IMG/VR virus record: IMGVR_UViG_3300030328_003950
Location: 7,171 to 28,307 of that record
Length of the DNA: 21,137 nt
Direction: 5' to 3' (one strand)
Origin: a virus
In this document: one piece after another, positions 9,001 through 15,600 of the stretch
Layout: each line of letters starts with the position of its first letter
Position numbering within the stretch: position 1 is the stretch's first letter
Made by a program: the position numbers and the translations under genes
Notes under the pieces: generated by a model
What the model saw: the letters and a program-made list of their open reading frames with translations, nothing else
Told to the model about the DNA's origin: nothing
Database searches by the model: none

Positions 9001-11061
9001 AAATTAACTTCTATTACTCTTAATAATGGTAGTGTTGGATATGCAATGAGTGATTTTCTATATGTTTCTGATAGAAAATTGGGTGGTGGTGGAGCTCCAG
9101 ATCTTGTAATTAAGGTTGATACTATATCACAAGGTGGTTCTATTGTTGCATTTAGTGAACAATCTGGATTTGCTAATAATACCAAGAGAGTTCCTGGTTA
9201 TTATGAAAATGTATCTACTACTGTTGGATTCAGTACTTCTACGGGTAAGGGTATTGGTGCAATGTTTGATATTTCAGTTGATGGTAATGGTAAACCAACA
9301 GCTATTGATATTGCTGGTGGAAGGGGATATGAAAATGCACCTACAATTTCTATATCTTCTAAAGTACCACAAACTCCAGAAATTGGAAATGGTTGGACAA
9401 AAGTACAATCAAATACAGATGTTAATTACAGAGCTGTAGATTATACTCCACAGGGGGTATTTGTTGCAGTTGGTTCTACATCTGGTATTCAAACTTCTAC
9501 AGATGGTAAAAATTGGACAACATCAAGTAAGGGAAGTACTGAAACAAAATATTATCATGGTGTTGTTGGACTTTCAACTTCTATTGTTATTGTAGGTGCT
9601 GGAGGTACAATTATTACAAGTAATAATGCTGGATCTAGTTTTGGGCCAACTAAACTCTTTAATAAGATACTTACTGGATTCCAGTATGATTATAGTGAAT
9701 ATAAGATTACACAAACTCTTAATGATGCTGCAGTAGGTAAACGTATAGTTCCATCAATTAGTTCAACTATACCACAAGAAAAAGTTGTAGTAGTTGGTGC
9801 TGGAGGAACTATTATTATTAGTGAGCCAGGAGTTTCTGGTGTTACAACAACTTTTGTTGTTAACTCATTCCATGCAACACAAGATTTTAATGGAGTTGAT
9901 CATAATCAAATTGATGATAATACTGGTACTTTTGTTGCTGTTGGTAATGCTGGTGCTATCTATAGATCTACTAATGGAGAACAGTGGGCAGGTAGGACTA
10001 CTCCTGCTATAACTACTAATCTTAGATCCGTAGCTTATGGAGAAGACAATACTTGGATTGCTGTAGGAGCTGCTGGAACTGTTATTAAATCTACCGATGA
10101 TGGTCTATCATGGACTGTTGTTAATGGTGGTAATATTGGTGTTGGTAATACAATTTCTTTACATAGTGTCCATTATCAGAAAAATGTTTGGGTTGCTGTG
10201 GGTACTAATGGTATGGCTTTAAATTCTATTACTGGTGATACTTGGTATAAGAAACATATTGTTAATGCTGGAACACCTGTTGGACAAATAATGTATGGAC
10301 TTTCTTATGGTGATAATAAGTTAGTATCAGTTGGTATGTCATCAAGTATTGTTTGGACTGGTAGTGAAGTTCGTAAAGCAACCGCAACTTCTACTATTGG
10401 TGCTGCTGGTACTGTTACTGCTGTTACTATAACAGACGGTGGTTTTGGATATGATACTTCCAATCCTCCTAATATATTATTCTCTCAAGAAACGGTAACT
10501 CGTGAAAAACTTAAGAGTGTTAATATAAAAGGTGATTTTGGTTCTATTGTAGGTGTTGGTACTAGTTCTAATGGAATTGGTGCTGGTACTACATCACAAA
10601 GAGTTATATTTGAATTGGATTCTGATCCTTTCCTAAATCAAGCTGCTTTTGGTAACATCGCAAGATCCCAATTAACTGTTGGTGATTACTTTATAGTAAA
10701 AGGATCAAGAGTTGGTGGTGCCGTAACTTCTGTTACTAAGGATGGTAATGTAATTGGTATAGGAACTACTTTTGCAGATAATGTATACAGAGTTGAAGAA
10801 TCAATAACTTCAACATCTGGTATTACTACTGTACATTGTAACATTGAGTCTAATATTGGTATTGGTTCTCATAGTTCTGCATTAAAACTTGAATTTGGTT
10901 ATTACAGTTGGGGTAAATTATATGACTTGACAAGAGGAGTAACTCCTAAATCATATAGTATTAATAATGATAATGGTTATGTCGGTCTAACTACAGGGCC
11001 TACAGTTACTCGTATTAACCCATTAGCGGTAACTTATAGTAACTTTGATCAAACTTCATAA
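1..11061 (+). CDS. Giant YHYH-domain virion structural protein, gp7 position (5'-partial)
   Basis: The reading frame is open from base 1, so the gene starts upstream; 3,686 codons precede the TAA at 11059. A TTG at 265 opens a shorter frame, but the codons before it are clearly coding. Residues 25-46 carry the W-G-x-Q-x-E-E...Y-I-P-T-S-G signature found at the end of lectin-like modules in tail proteins. Residues ~294-420 are a YHYH domain (GWSYDGAPIYGPYGY near 301, YAYF, then NGYHF). Further on are 'HGL..G' repeats, a conserved virion segment (YYQNFSYSI...HPTGYK, ~4530-4640), five Cys/PRxTDP repeats, two 'ING/LND-V-x-Q-x-P-x-x-x-Y' motifs, GxGY repeats, a seven-repeat propeller (~3125-3458) and a conserved C-terminal segment. 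The protein is rich in Gly, Asn, Thr and Ser, and I see no transmembrane segment. Lying directly before gp8, it occupies the place of T4 gene 7 (1,032 aa), but I cannot show homology to gp7. Virion role: strong inference. Exact position in the baseplate: unknown. Confidence 0.85.
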   Translation, partial: WYISLPKNATGTNGNTNIATTNGSYIWGLQAEEVTNYPTEYIPTSGLPRTVDTIGSVKDYHKGKFVDIGSNIGIGCTHVFKYPDIEVKLESTSGREVIEASSLPIIRPLMRGSIRDVFLTETGVGYGSTDTINGHRRPLVTISNGSKGLVDVDVSNGELSDAFVKISGEGYASPPELIVEGEGKYGKLIPNVEDGQLTSVIIADKGKDYTKVPDTTVRIKPQGSGAVFRGDLREWRLTTVDRYKNSISQNDDGIILPSQHSEYGSKFVSAYLPRKLRLILDDNINTDLSEKTSLSHSPIVGWSYDGAPIYGPYGYTSNTGGTVRRLLPGYTANLKSNRPPTSVFPLGFFVEDYDYTASGDLDENNGRFGKTPEYPDGVYAYFCTISSEDGDGPFTASKKPVFPYVLNGYHFNKEELNGRPLSLQTLPILNSGDLIRNTLPYKLGFLNADYDYLVSNNIEDTELSIQTIAKSGIGSVLVKEPGENYKIGDTVVFNNDYSGGRNAMARVRTLVGKGITEVSYTKTTINNITFDYRNANGNGIGIAATAHGLQNNDLVIVSGIGTGELKFLEGPKTIAVSSVTSKLGSELRRIGLTGDTEFIELVDVVGGRTKDDDIMVDDWLIIGENEEKVRVLEIDETLGRYKILRQTGIGQTWFDAGTKVSIDQSKFTFPAGIGTDLIIRRNATLTFDPQGTIGIGTVLVNLTTDNGLTAPTVRMKARNNEILEDHQLPPNIGQPGSNADNTISIPNHGLLTGQRLRYSKSPVGAALSVSPNVGLGNSFRLEDGSYVYAVKKSNDLLGITTTRVGVGTTSASLYICTIKDANKVAHSFRTTNEEHVGSIDKIDVGVYTVSEHTLKTGDDVTIDISSNDTINKTIEYDSDSRSTIVDPYYIASSNISTSDSSFTLNNHVFEDGDKILYSHTTNPSNKVSTLTNGGEYYVKKISANKFRLFDNRKDSISVPSAHIKIIHAGSGVHRIVKINPPISVMRGETVGFAVSDPSNTGFILEFFKDEKFKNEFDGIGISTEIVRTGTPGTAGAIVNLKLTNDVPLPLWYKLTPTSLNTINDSKRDSYPDDNVISRSKISITPSTYAGNFGIKTTGITSFTYQVPVIPERTSYTQSGISTYRYVTDSENALGGINEIQVRFPGVDYQKNPGISSIRTTTGKDGFIRMYDDTLGRPGYKEVVKIGYDYPTDKSLSPRADTPVTVTVENNLVIGSIGIVTAGRNYSTAPDLFFPIRPTAKTKVHLEGTSIGSVEILEDSLTGFNEVPNPPRIIPINNTNGVGVVTARCFDNSGNPNKFPLIEIKRPIGGWRPAEHDDGTNFPFAVGDDVYIENVNIDEGDDPRVYEQGKVIGYNSDMYDYTTFKITEINIGNSWFKYSLVGIGTWGGTFDPINSAGRVIKKGDLPTFNVTFEHRDFINGEPVTFGDGSATGEMLKNWGWDAATNSFRLRNLTRTPYVGDVIVGKLSKASGKVVKSVFKEKYFTLDHKADRVKGWQKDTGKLNNDFQRIPDNDYYQNFSYSIQSEVQEQNFKDALENIAHPTGYKNFSDLIIKSNATPGFARSTTLTARSPQSATDLKVNIDNIASMYVKNDYDFATEETFNTGGSAGGGTDLSKFISFQNRKITNLLSVSSAKVEIIDDISGEFDGKTGSFLGEHTFLRSDPSINGGAGITIVSGGSGSLTPAVQKYHSVSNAAYTASNGNMVLTLESGHGLLVGESIHIEKESLPFTCAMDGNSYIKNYPRSTDPQYNKFVDITAVSGNNITVNVGTSPIVNHNVTNATYNPNTGDMELTIGSHTLDIGESVKITTGSLIFQCTQDNNGSDHAYPRNTIDNHTAVDADYDPATGLIDIKTSAAHGMTVGDLVKLDDNSISFKCDYGNYPHTYVGGTVTNGVSVTGGSSFNVTDAYYTGNNGHLVLTIGTHSLTTSNTVTLTSGAFKFTCDSDSNTAIISYPRATDPAHNTAINIIAVDQAGGRITVNVGTKADDVKSYPRATDPISGKWKKVISTPSNDRFVIQVLNTIPSTNTDTHYFVSATNNGIKQKRDRSYDSAIPIKAVTSTKITLNVGKSSNTTTHRWKPSHTASNAIQSGGNYTHTWIGGTKTDSVTSGGTSYDPYTGKLTIVTTTAHGLNNGATISISDNSLIFACDRDNYTTEHAYPRTSDPASTSNAKLNNGVLAISNKSGSSFDVTITTPVLGGRVVGLSSFRLTSQNGGVPLFTKVFNPSDSTIMTLNSDIFRINNHGFATGEKIQYDPGNYNYGNNRVSIAATNTYEASVGGATTNFLPSTLYVIKLDNNRFKVTGFSTSTADNTFVPTAVGTGTEHSFDAGNPENRVMIDIDGIIQSPLYNKSVSVVLANAVGLTSTSLKLKGAGGQAGITSIKSNDIINIGNELMRVNQVGIGSTNVVSVDRAIFGTTRESHLVSAACTMKAGHFNIVKDVLYFKTPPYGPTGEVGLTTQSSFHGRVFNRRDVANNFIFDDISHKFTGNAGTGRTFTLTENSSDVTGIVTTVQGSGGSDEVTNYGVILINGVFQRPKVDYEMTPRSISPHVGIGGSVSFTGETIESIPRGGKIGEVVPHSVLNSGFGGGYQPRIPAAATAVINAAGSVQSVTVTGSGSGYQSGPVTVEIQNPLGVGSAAVLTATVGTGANQGKITGITTVSGGTGYSSTVPPIVKVGIATGYTNLSFTGGTGSGFVVDAVVGAAGSIISYDIRNRGFGYKNGEVLTIAGIPTDVTAGAGYSSFEFKVKEVFDDEFSGYSFGQLVPLDDFSKEFNGVKKVFTLTKTDIVKEVVTILSLDTSVNATNNLLIFLNDVLQKPGENYSLTGGTTVNFVEAPRGGSKLQVLFYRGSNADIEALNPVKTIKVGDKIQILQGENLQSQTDRVVSEITDVSKVETPPYGGGGITTDTSLVRVSAWKKQESDLIVDGLPIAKDRPTLIGKFTPSANIIQSVGITSGTLYVDNAFPLFSAYDNRTDTDDIPGEVELLNVQDIKSAHGYSTISAGGKLTSITLNNGSVGYAMSDFLYVSDRKLGGGGAPDLVIKVDTISQGGSIVAFSEQSGFANNTKRVPGYYENVSTTVGFSTSTGKGIGAMFDISVDGNGKPTAIDIAGGRGYENAPTISISSKVPQTPEIGNGWTKVQSNTDVNYRAVDYTPQGVFVAVGSTSGIQTSTDGKNWTTSSKGSTETKYYHGVVGLSTSIVIVGAGGTIITSNNAGSSFGPTKLFNKILTGFQYDYSEYKITQTLNDAAVGKRIVPSISSTIPQEKVVVVGAGGTIIISEPGVSGVTTTFVVNSFHATQDFNGVDHNQIDDNTGTFVAVGNAGAIYRSTNGEQWAGRTTPAITTNLRSVAYGEDNTWIAVGAAGTVIKSTDDGLSWTVVNGGNIGVGNTISLHSVHYQKNVWVAVGTNGMALNSITGDTWYKKHIVNAGTPVGQIMYGLSYGDNKLVSVGMSSSIVWTGSEVRKATATSTIGAAGTVTAVTITDGGFGYDTSNPPNILFSQETVTREKLKSVNIKGDFGSIVGVGTSSNGIGAGTTSQRVIFELDSDPFLNQAAFGNIARSQLTVGDYFIVKGSRVGGAVTSVTKDGNVIGIGTTFADNVYRVEESITSTSGITTVHCNIESNIGIGSHSSALKLEFGYYSWGKLYDLTRGVTPKSYSINNDNGYVGLTTGPTVTRINPLAVTYSNFDQTS
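859..1260 (+). other. YHYH domain within the giant virion protein
   Basis: The encoded segment has the hallmark order of phage YHYH domains: G-W-S-Y-D-G-A-P-I-Y-G-P-Y-G-Y at 901-945, then F-F-V-E-D-Y-x-Y, G-D-L-D-E-x-N-G-R, Y-P-D-G-V-Y-A-Y-F and finally F-P-Y-V-L-N-G-Y-H-F. This domain is common in large structural proteins of T4-like cyanophages; its biochemical role is not established. It follows a GxGY-rich stretch (about 349-690), as is usual for the family. Confidence 0.75.
5068..6486 (+). repeat. Five divergent protein repeats with one Cys and PRxTDP signature
   Basis: Five units of about 55-100 residues begin near 5068, 5326, 5503, 5704 and 6310. The shared pattern is Y-x-P-x-T-G-x-(L/M)-x-(L/I)-T-I, then (A/S/T/G)-H-(G/T/S)-(L/M), x-x-G-x-x-(V/I)-x-(L/I), S-(L/I)-x-F-x-C-x-x-D. 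Most units end in Y-P-R-(A/S/T)-(T/S)-D-P or a remnant of it, followed by I-T-V-N-V-G-T or a variant. Each unit has exactly one Cys, at the same place. The DNA copies are diverged, so these are old protein-level duplications, probably small beta-sandwich units. Similar units are known in large cyanophage virion proteins. Confidence 0.75.
7750..8260 (+). repeat. Cluster of GxGY (glycine-tyrosine) beta repeats
   Basis: Repeated units of the form (V/I)-T-x-x-G-x-G-Y-x-x-x-P-x-V-x-(I/V) occur here: near GSGSGYQSGP, GGTGYSS, NRGFGYKNGE and GAGYSS. They alternate with G-x-G-S-x-A-x-x-x-A-x-V segments. Isolated copies occur elsewhere in the same protein (around 365, 510, 3430, 3660, 9330, 10445), in gp8 and in the 2,492-aa protein. 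They look like short beta-hairpin or beta-helix building blocks. Confidence 0.6.
9385..10374 (+). repeat. Seven-repeat Ycf48/BNR-like beta-propeller segment
   Basis: Seven copies of a (V/I)-(A/V/S)-V-G-x-x-G-x-I-x-x-S strand pair are visible, most followed by x-D/N-G-x-x-W. They sit near 9463 (VAVGSTSGIQTSTDGKNW), 9583 (VIVGAGGTIITS), 9787 (VVVGAGGTIIIS), 9931 (VAVGNAGAIYRSTNGEQW), 10054 (IAVGAAGTVIKSTDDGLSW), 10189 (VAVGTNGMALNS) and 10321 (VSVGMSSSIVW). The pattern matches BNR / Ycf48-type beta-propellers, and seven copies suit a closed seven-bladed ring. The segment sits just before the conserved C-terminal part of the giant protein. Confidence 0.7.
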
Positions 11062-11064
11062 ATA
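11057..11064 (+). promoter_or_regulatory. Candidate T4-type late promoter before gp8
   Basis: CATAAATA differs from the T4 late promoter core TATAAATA only in its first base. It overlaps the stop codon of the giant virion gene and would start transcription near 11070, about 15 nt before the gp8 ATG. In T4-like phages this element is read by the late sigma factor gp55. Short AT-rich motifs also arise by chance in this DNA, but this one lies in one of only two real intergenic gaps. Confidence 0.5.
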
Positions 11065-11084
11065 AACAAAAATAGTCTAATAAA

Positions 11085-12689
11085 ATGCCTGCGATTATTT
11101 CAGACCAATTTAGAATATTAAATGCTGCGAATTTTGTCGCTGGTGTAGCTGACACTTCGCAGACATATTACACATTTATAGGATTCCCAAATTCTCAAGA
11201 TGTTGCTGCTGGTTACGGTAAAACAGATTGGAATACTAATACTCCTGCACCTAAAGATGGATTTAAAGAGTATAATGATGTATGGGATACTATGCTCGGT
11301 CTTAAAAAATTGACCGATGGTGATATACAAAGAATGGTGAAGAAAAATACATGGACTGCTGGTACTGTCTATGAAATGTATAAGAATTCTTATACTAGGG
11401 AAACTCAGAGTCCTAAAACATCTTCTACCAATTTATATGATGCACAATATTACGTTGTTAATAGTGATCTTAAAGTTTACATTTGTATTAACAATGGTCA
11501 AAGTCCTGACAACCCACAAGGTAGACAGTCACTTGACGAACCCAATTTTGTTGATTTAGAACCAAGAGCTGCTGGTACTAGTGGTGATGGTTATATTTGG
11601 AAATATCTTTATACAATTAAACCAGCAGAAATAGTAAAATTTGATTCCATTGACTTTATGCCTGTTCCTAATGAATGGGGATCTGGTGAAAGTTCAGATG
11701 TTAAAAATAATGCGGTAGATGGAAAGATTGAAACCGCAGTTATTGTTAATGCTGGTGATGGTTATCAACCTATAGGTACTACATTTAATAATGTTCCTAT
11801 TCTTGGAGACGGTACTGGCGGTAAAGCATCAGTAACAGTTAATTCTCAAGGAAGAGTATCTGATATTACTATAACAAATGGTGGTACTGGATATAGTAGA
11901 GGTGCTATTCGGTTTTATCCAGGAGCTCCTGGTGCTGAGACTGGTGGGCCACTTAATGGATTATCTGCTGTTGGTGTTGCTGGAACGTCTGTTGCTGAAT
12001 TTGAAGTTGTTATTCCACCTCCAGGTGGTCATGGTAATGATGTTTATACAGAACTTGGTGCATATAGAGTACTAATGTATTCTAGATTTGAGAATGATGC
12101 ATCAAATCCAGATTTTATTGTTGGAAATGATTTTGCTCAAGTTGGTTTAGTTAAAAATCCACAAACTATTAGTGGTGCTAATCTAAATATTGCAAAAGCT
12201 AGTGCTTTAACTGCTCTTAGACTTAAGACAACTGGTGGTGGAAATATTGGAGATACTGTATTTACAGTAGATACTCCAGTATCTCAAACCATAGGTGTTG
12301 GTTCTACTGCAGTAGGTTATGTTGCTAGTTGGGATTCATCAACTAGAATCTTGAAGGTATATACACCAACTGGTATTGGTAATTCAACTTATGGATTCCG
12401 TATGGTTGATTTTACATCTAAAATAGGGCCAGGTGGTAGTTATAATATTGTTGGTAATGCTAGTGGTAGTGCATGTGGAATTGATACTACTTTTGGTACA
12501 GATTCCGTAAAAGTTTCTTCTACTACAGTTGGAACTGCAATTGTTCAATTAGGACAAGATTTTGCAGAAGGTGTCGCTTTACCAGAAGTTAAAAAATATT
12601 CTGGTGAGATCTTATACATAGATAACAGGGCCGCAATACAACGTAGTGCTACCCAGAAAGAAGACGTAAAAATCGTATTAGAGTTCTAA
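11085..12689 (+). CDS. gp8: Baseplate wedge subunit gp8 (enlarged T4 gp8 homologue)
   Basis: The product is 534 aa; T4 gp8 has 334. Colinear matches to T4 gp8, recalled rather than computed, run along the chain: an FR..N-NF start (residues 9-17), D-V-W-D-T-M-x-G near 65-72 (T4 D-M-W-T-H-M-M-G), G-D-G-Y-I-W-K-Y-L-Y at 167-176 (T4 G-D-G-Y-V-W-E-Y-L-F), and the C-terminus S-G-E-I-L-Y-I-D-N-R at 506-515 (T4 S-G-E-M-I-Y-M-E-N-R) before the final beta strand. gp8 is a wedge component that bridges gp7, gp6 and gp10 in the T4 baseplate. Extra length lies at about 216-310, with two GxGY units, and about 360-500, a Gly/Thr-rich beta segment. The ATG is 23 nt after the previous stop, with no clear Shine-Dalgarno sequence; the candidate late promoter at 11057 lies just upstream. 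The next gene follows after 4 nt. Confidence 0.88.
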   Translation: MPAIISDQFRILNAANFVAGVADTSQTYYTFIGFPNSQDVAAGYGKTDWNTNTPAPKDGFKEYNDVWDTMLGLKKLTDGDIQRMVKKNTWTAGTVYEMYKNSYTRETQSPKTSSTNLYDAQYYVVNSDLKVYICINNGQSPDNPQGRQSLDEPNFVDLEPRAAGTSGDGYIWKYLYTIKPAEIVKFDSIDFMPVPNEWGSGESSDVKNNAVDGKIETAVIVNAGDGYQPIGTTFNNVPILGDGTGGKASVTVNSQGRVSDITITNGGTGYSRGAIRFYPGAPGAETGGPLNGLSAVGVAGTSVAEFEVVIPPPGGHGNDVYTELGAYRVLMYSRFENDASNPDFIVGNDFAQVGLVKNPQTISGANLNIAKASALTALRLKTTGGGNIGDTVFTVDTPVSQTIGVGSTAVGYVASWDSSTRILKVYTPTGIGNSTYGFRMVDFTSKIGPGGSYNIVGNASGSACGIDTTFGTDSVKVSSTTVGTAIVQLGQDFAEGVALPEVKKYSGEILYIDNRAAIQRSATQKEDVKIVLEF

Positions 12690-12693
12690 GAAA

Positions 12694-15600
12694 ATGCCTC
12701 AAGAGACCAATCTGAACGTTTCTCCGTATTTTGATGATTTTAATGAAGATAAGAACTTTAAACGAGTTCTATTTAAACCTGGTAGCCCTGTTCAGGCTAG
12801 AGAATTAACTCAGTTACAAACTATTTTACAGAATCAAATTGAAAAATTTGGTCAACACTTCTTTAAAGAAGGTTCTATAGTTATTCCAGGTCAACTGTCA
12901 TATGATGCACAGTATGAAGCAATTGAATTGCAGAATACTTTTTTGGGTGTTCCTGTTTCAGAATATCTTGATCAATTAGTTGGTAAAGTTATAAAAGGAG
13001 AAACTTCTGGTGTAGAGGCAAAAGTAGTTAATTATATTCTTTCTACAAGATCTGATAGAGGTACTAATACTTTATACATCAAATATACGAAAGCTGGTGA
13101 TGATTTTACAACTAATACATTTAATGATGGTGAAAATCTTATAGCTTCAACTGATATTGAGTATGGATTATCCTCTCGTGTTATTGCTAATAATCCATTT
13201 GCTACAACTATTGCATTAAATGCTGCATCTACTGGTTCTGCTGCTTCTGTGGCTGAAGGTGTATATTTTATTAGGGGTTATTTTGTAAAAGTAACTGCAC
13301 AAACTGTTATTATAGATCAGTATGATAATAGTCCTACAGCTAGAGTTGGTTTATATTTGGATGAGAATGTAGTAACTGCATTTGATGATGCTACTTTATT
13401 CGATAATGCAGCTGGATTCTCTAACTTTGCAGCACCTGGTGCTGATAGATTTCAGTTAAAACCAACATTAATTAGTAAAGATATTGATGATCTTAATGAT
13501 GCTAATTTTATAGAATTATTAAGAGTTCGTAATGGTAATAGAGAAAAATTTGTTAAGAAGACAGAATATAATATTATTGCAGATGAACTTGCTAGAAGAA
13601 CATATGATGAAAGTGGGAATTATTACGTAACACCTTTCGGTGTACAAGTTAGAGAATCTCTTAATAATAGAGAAGGTAATAATGGTGTATATTTTGATAC
13701 TCAGAAAACTTCTAAGGGTAATGATCCAAGTTCAGATCTTATGATCTATCAAGTAGGCCCAGGCAAGGCTTATGTTCGAGGATATGAAATTGAAAATCCA
13801 GGTAATGATTTTCTTGATGTAGAAAAACCAAGAACTACTAAAACATTAAAGAAACAAGCAGTTGCTTTTGATAGATGTTCTAAGATAAAATTAAATCGTG
13901 TTTTTGGAGCTGCTTCTGTTGGTTTAGGCAATAATACTGTAATTGAATTAAGAGATCAAAGATGTGCAGCAAGTCAAACTAGTGGTGCTGGTAATCAAAT
14001 TGGTGTTGCTAGAGTATATGATTTTAAATTAGAAGCTGCTGCATATTCTAACGATGCAAGTGTATATGAATGTTTCTTATGGGATATTCAGACATTTACT
14101 ACTCTAGTAGTAAATAGTTCTCTTACTGCTATTGATGGGTCATTAATTGAAGGTGCTAGAAGTGGTGCAAGAGGATATCTTAAATCTGCAGCAAGTGGTA
14201 CAACACTTAGTTTAACATCTGTAAGTGGTGAATTTGTTATAGATGAACCAATAAAGGTTAATGGTGTTGAAGATGGTAAAACTATTACTTCAATAACAGA
14301 ATTTTCTATTGATGATGTTAAATCAATTTTTAAAGATTATGGTGGTGGACGTGAGTTTGCTGCAGATACAGTTCTTTCTAGATTAGGTAATCCAGCACCT
14401 GCAGGAACAGAATATACAATTGCTACTAATGGTGTTGTTAAGGTTGGTGGTGCTAGATTTAGAAGTGGTATTAAAATTGGTGATATTGTAAAATATCAAA
14501 AATCTAATGAATCTGATCCAACATATAATAGAGTTTCTGCTATTAATTCTGCTGGTACTGAAATTACAATTGATGCACTAGCTGCAGATGTTGCTGGAGT
14601 TTGTCAGAAGGAAAGACCAAGTGGTTCTGCTATTGTAACTAGTGATTTTAAAATAGCCAGACCATACTTAATTGACGCTAGAAATTCAAGTCTTCTATCG
14701 GACTTACCAGCTACGTTCATATCAAATGTAGATCTTGGAGACTCTGAAGTTCAAATTAGAAAAGAATATTCTGTTAATGTTTCTGGTAGTAGAGCTACAG
14801 TTACTATAACTGATACTGATTTATTTTTTGAAACATTTGATGAGGAAAGATATAATCTTACATTTGCTAATGGTGCAGTTCAGACATTAACTGAAGAGAA
14901 TATTCAATTTAATGCAACTAGAAAAACTGCTACATTGGTTGGTCTTGATCAAGCTAGCAGTTCTGGATCTATATTTTTAACAACATTAAAGAGAACAACA
15001 CCTAAGGCTCAAACAAAGTCTTTAACTAGATGTAAAACAATTACTATTAATAAAAGTAAATTAAGTGGATCTGGTACTGCTAATAATACTAAAAATGATG
15101 GATTAACTACAAGTAATGTTTATGGAACTAGGGTTCAGGATAATGAAATTTGTTTGAATGTTCCTGATGGTGTTAGAGTTCATGCGGTTTTTGAGTCTAG
15201 TACTAAAGGTAATCCAGTTTTACCAAGAGTAGTCTTGGTTAATAGATCTTCAAACTTGAATAATACTATTCAAGGTGAAATAATGTTGGGTACAGTTAGT
15301 GGTGCAGCTGCAAGAGTAGTAGCTTCCGCAGCTAAGAGAGTTGATGTAGTTTATATCAATGATTTGGAGTTTGAGGAAGAAGAAAGAGTTATTTTTAAAA
15401 GTTCTGGAATAGTTGGAGATGTTTCTAGAGTTGATGAAGGTGATAAAGAAATTAGTTCAGATTTTAGATTTGATACTGGCCAAAGAGCAGAATATTATGA
15501 TTATGCTAGAATAATTAGAAAACAAAATACACCAGATCCAAGCAAAAGAATTACTATAGTATTCGATCATTATATTCTTGATGGTGATGCAGGTGATTTT

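Noticed and set aside
9116-9439. Plus-strand overlapping frame of about 107 codons in another phase (also near 1037, 4157, 9794, 11371, 11878, 17990)
   Set aside because: Leu-rich shadow translation of the Gly/Thr/Val-rich real frame; no independent evidence of coding.
9385-10374. A photosystem II assembly gene (auxiliary metabolic gene)
   Set aside because: The Ycf48-like repeats lie inside a long structural frame with no start of their own, so a virion adhesin-like module is more likely.
265-11061. TTG at 265 as the true start of the giant gene
   Set aside because: The same frame is open back to base 1 and encodes a recognisable lectin-like module end, so the gene continues beyond the left edge.
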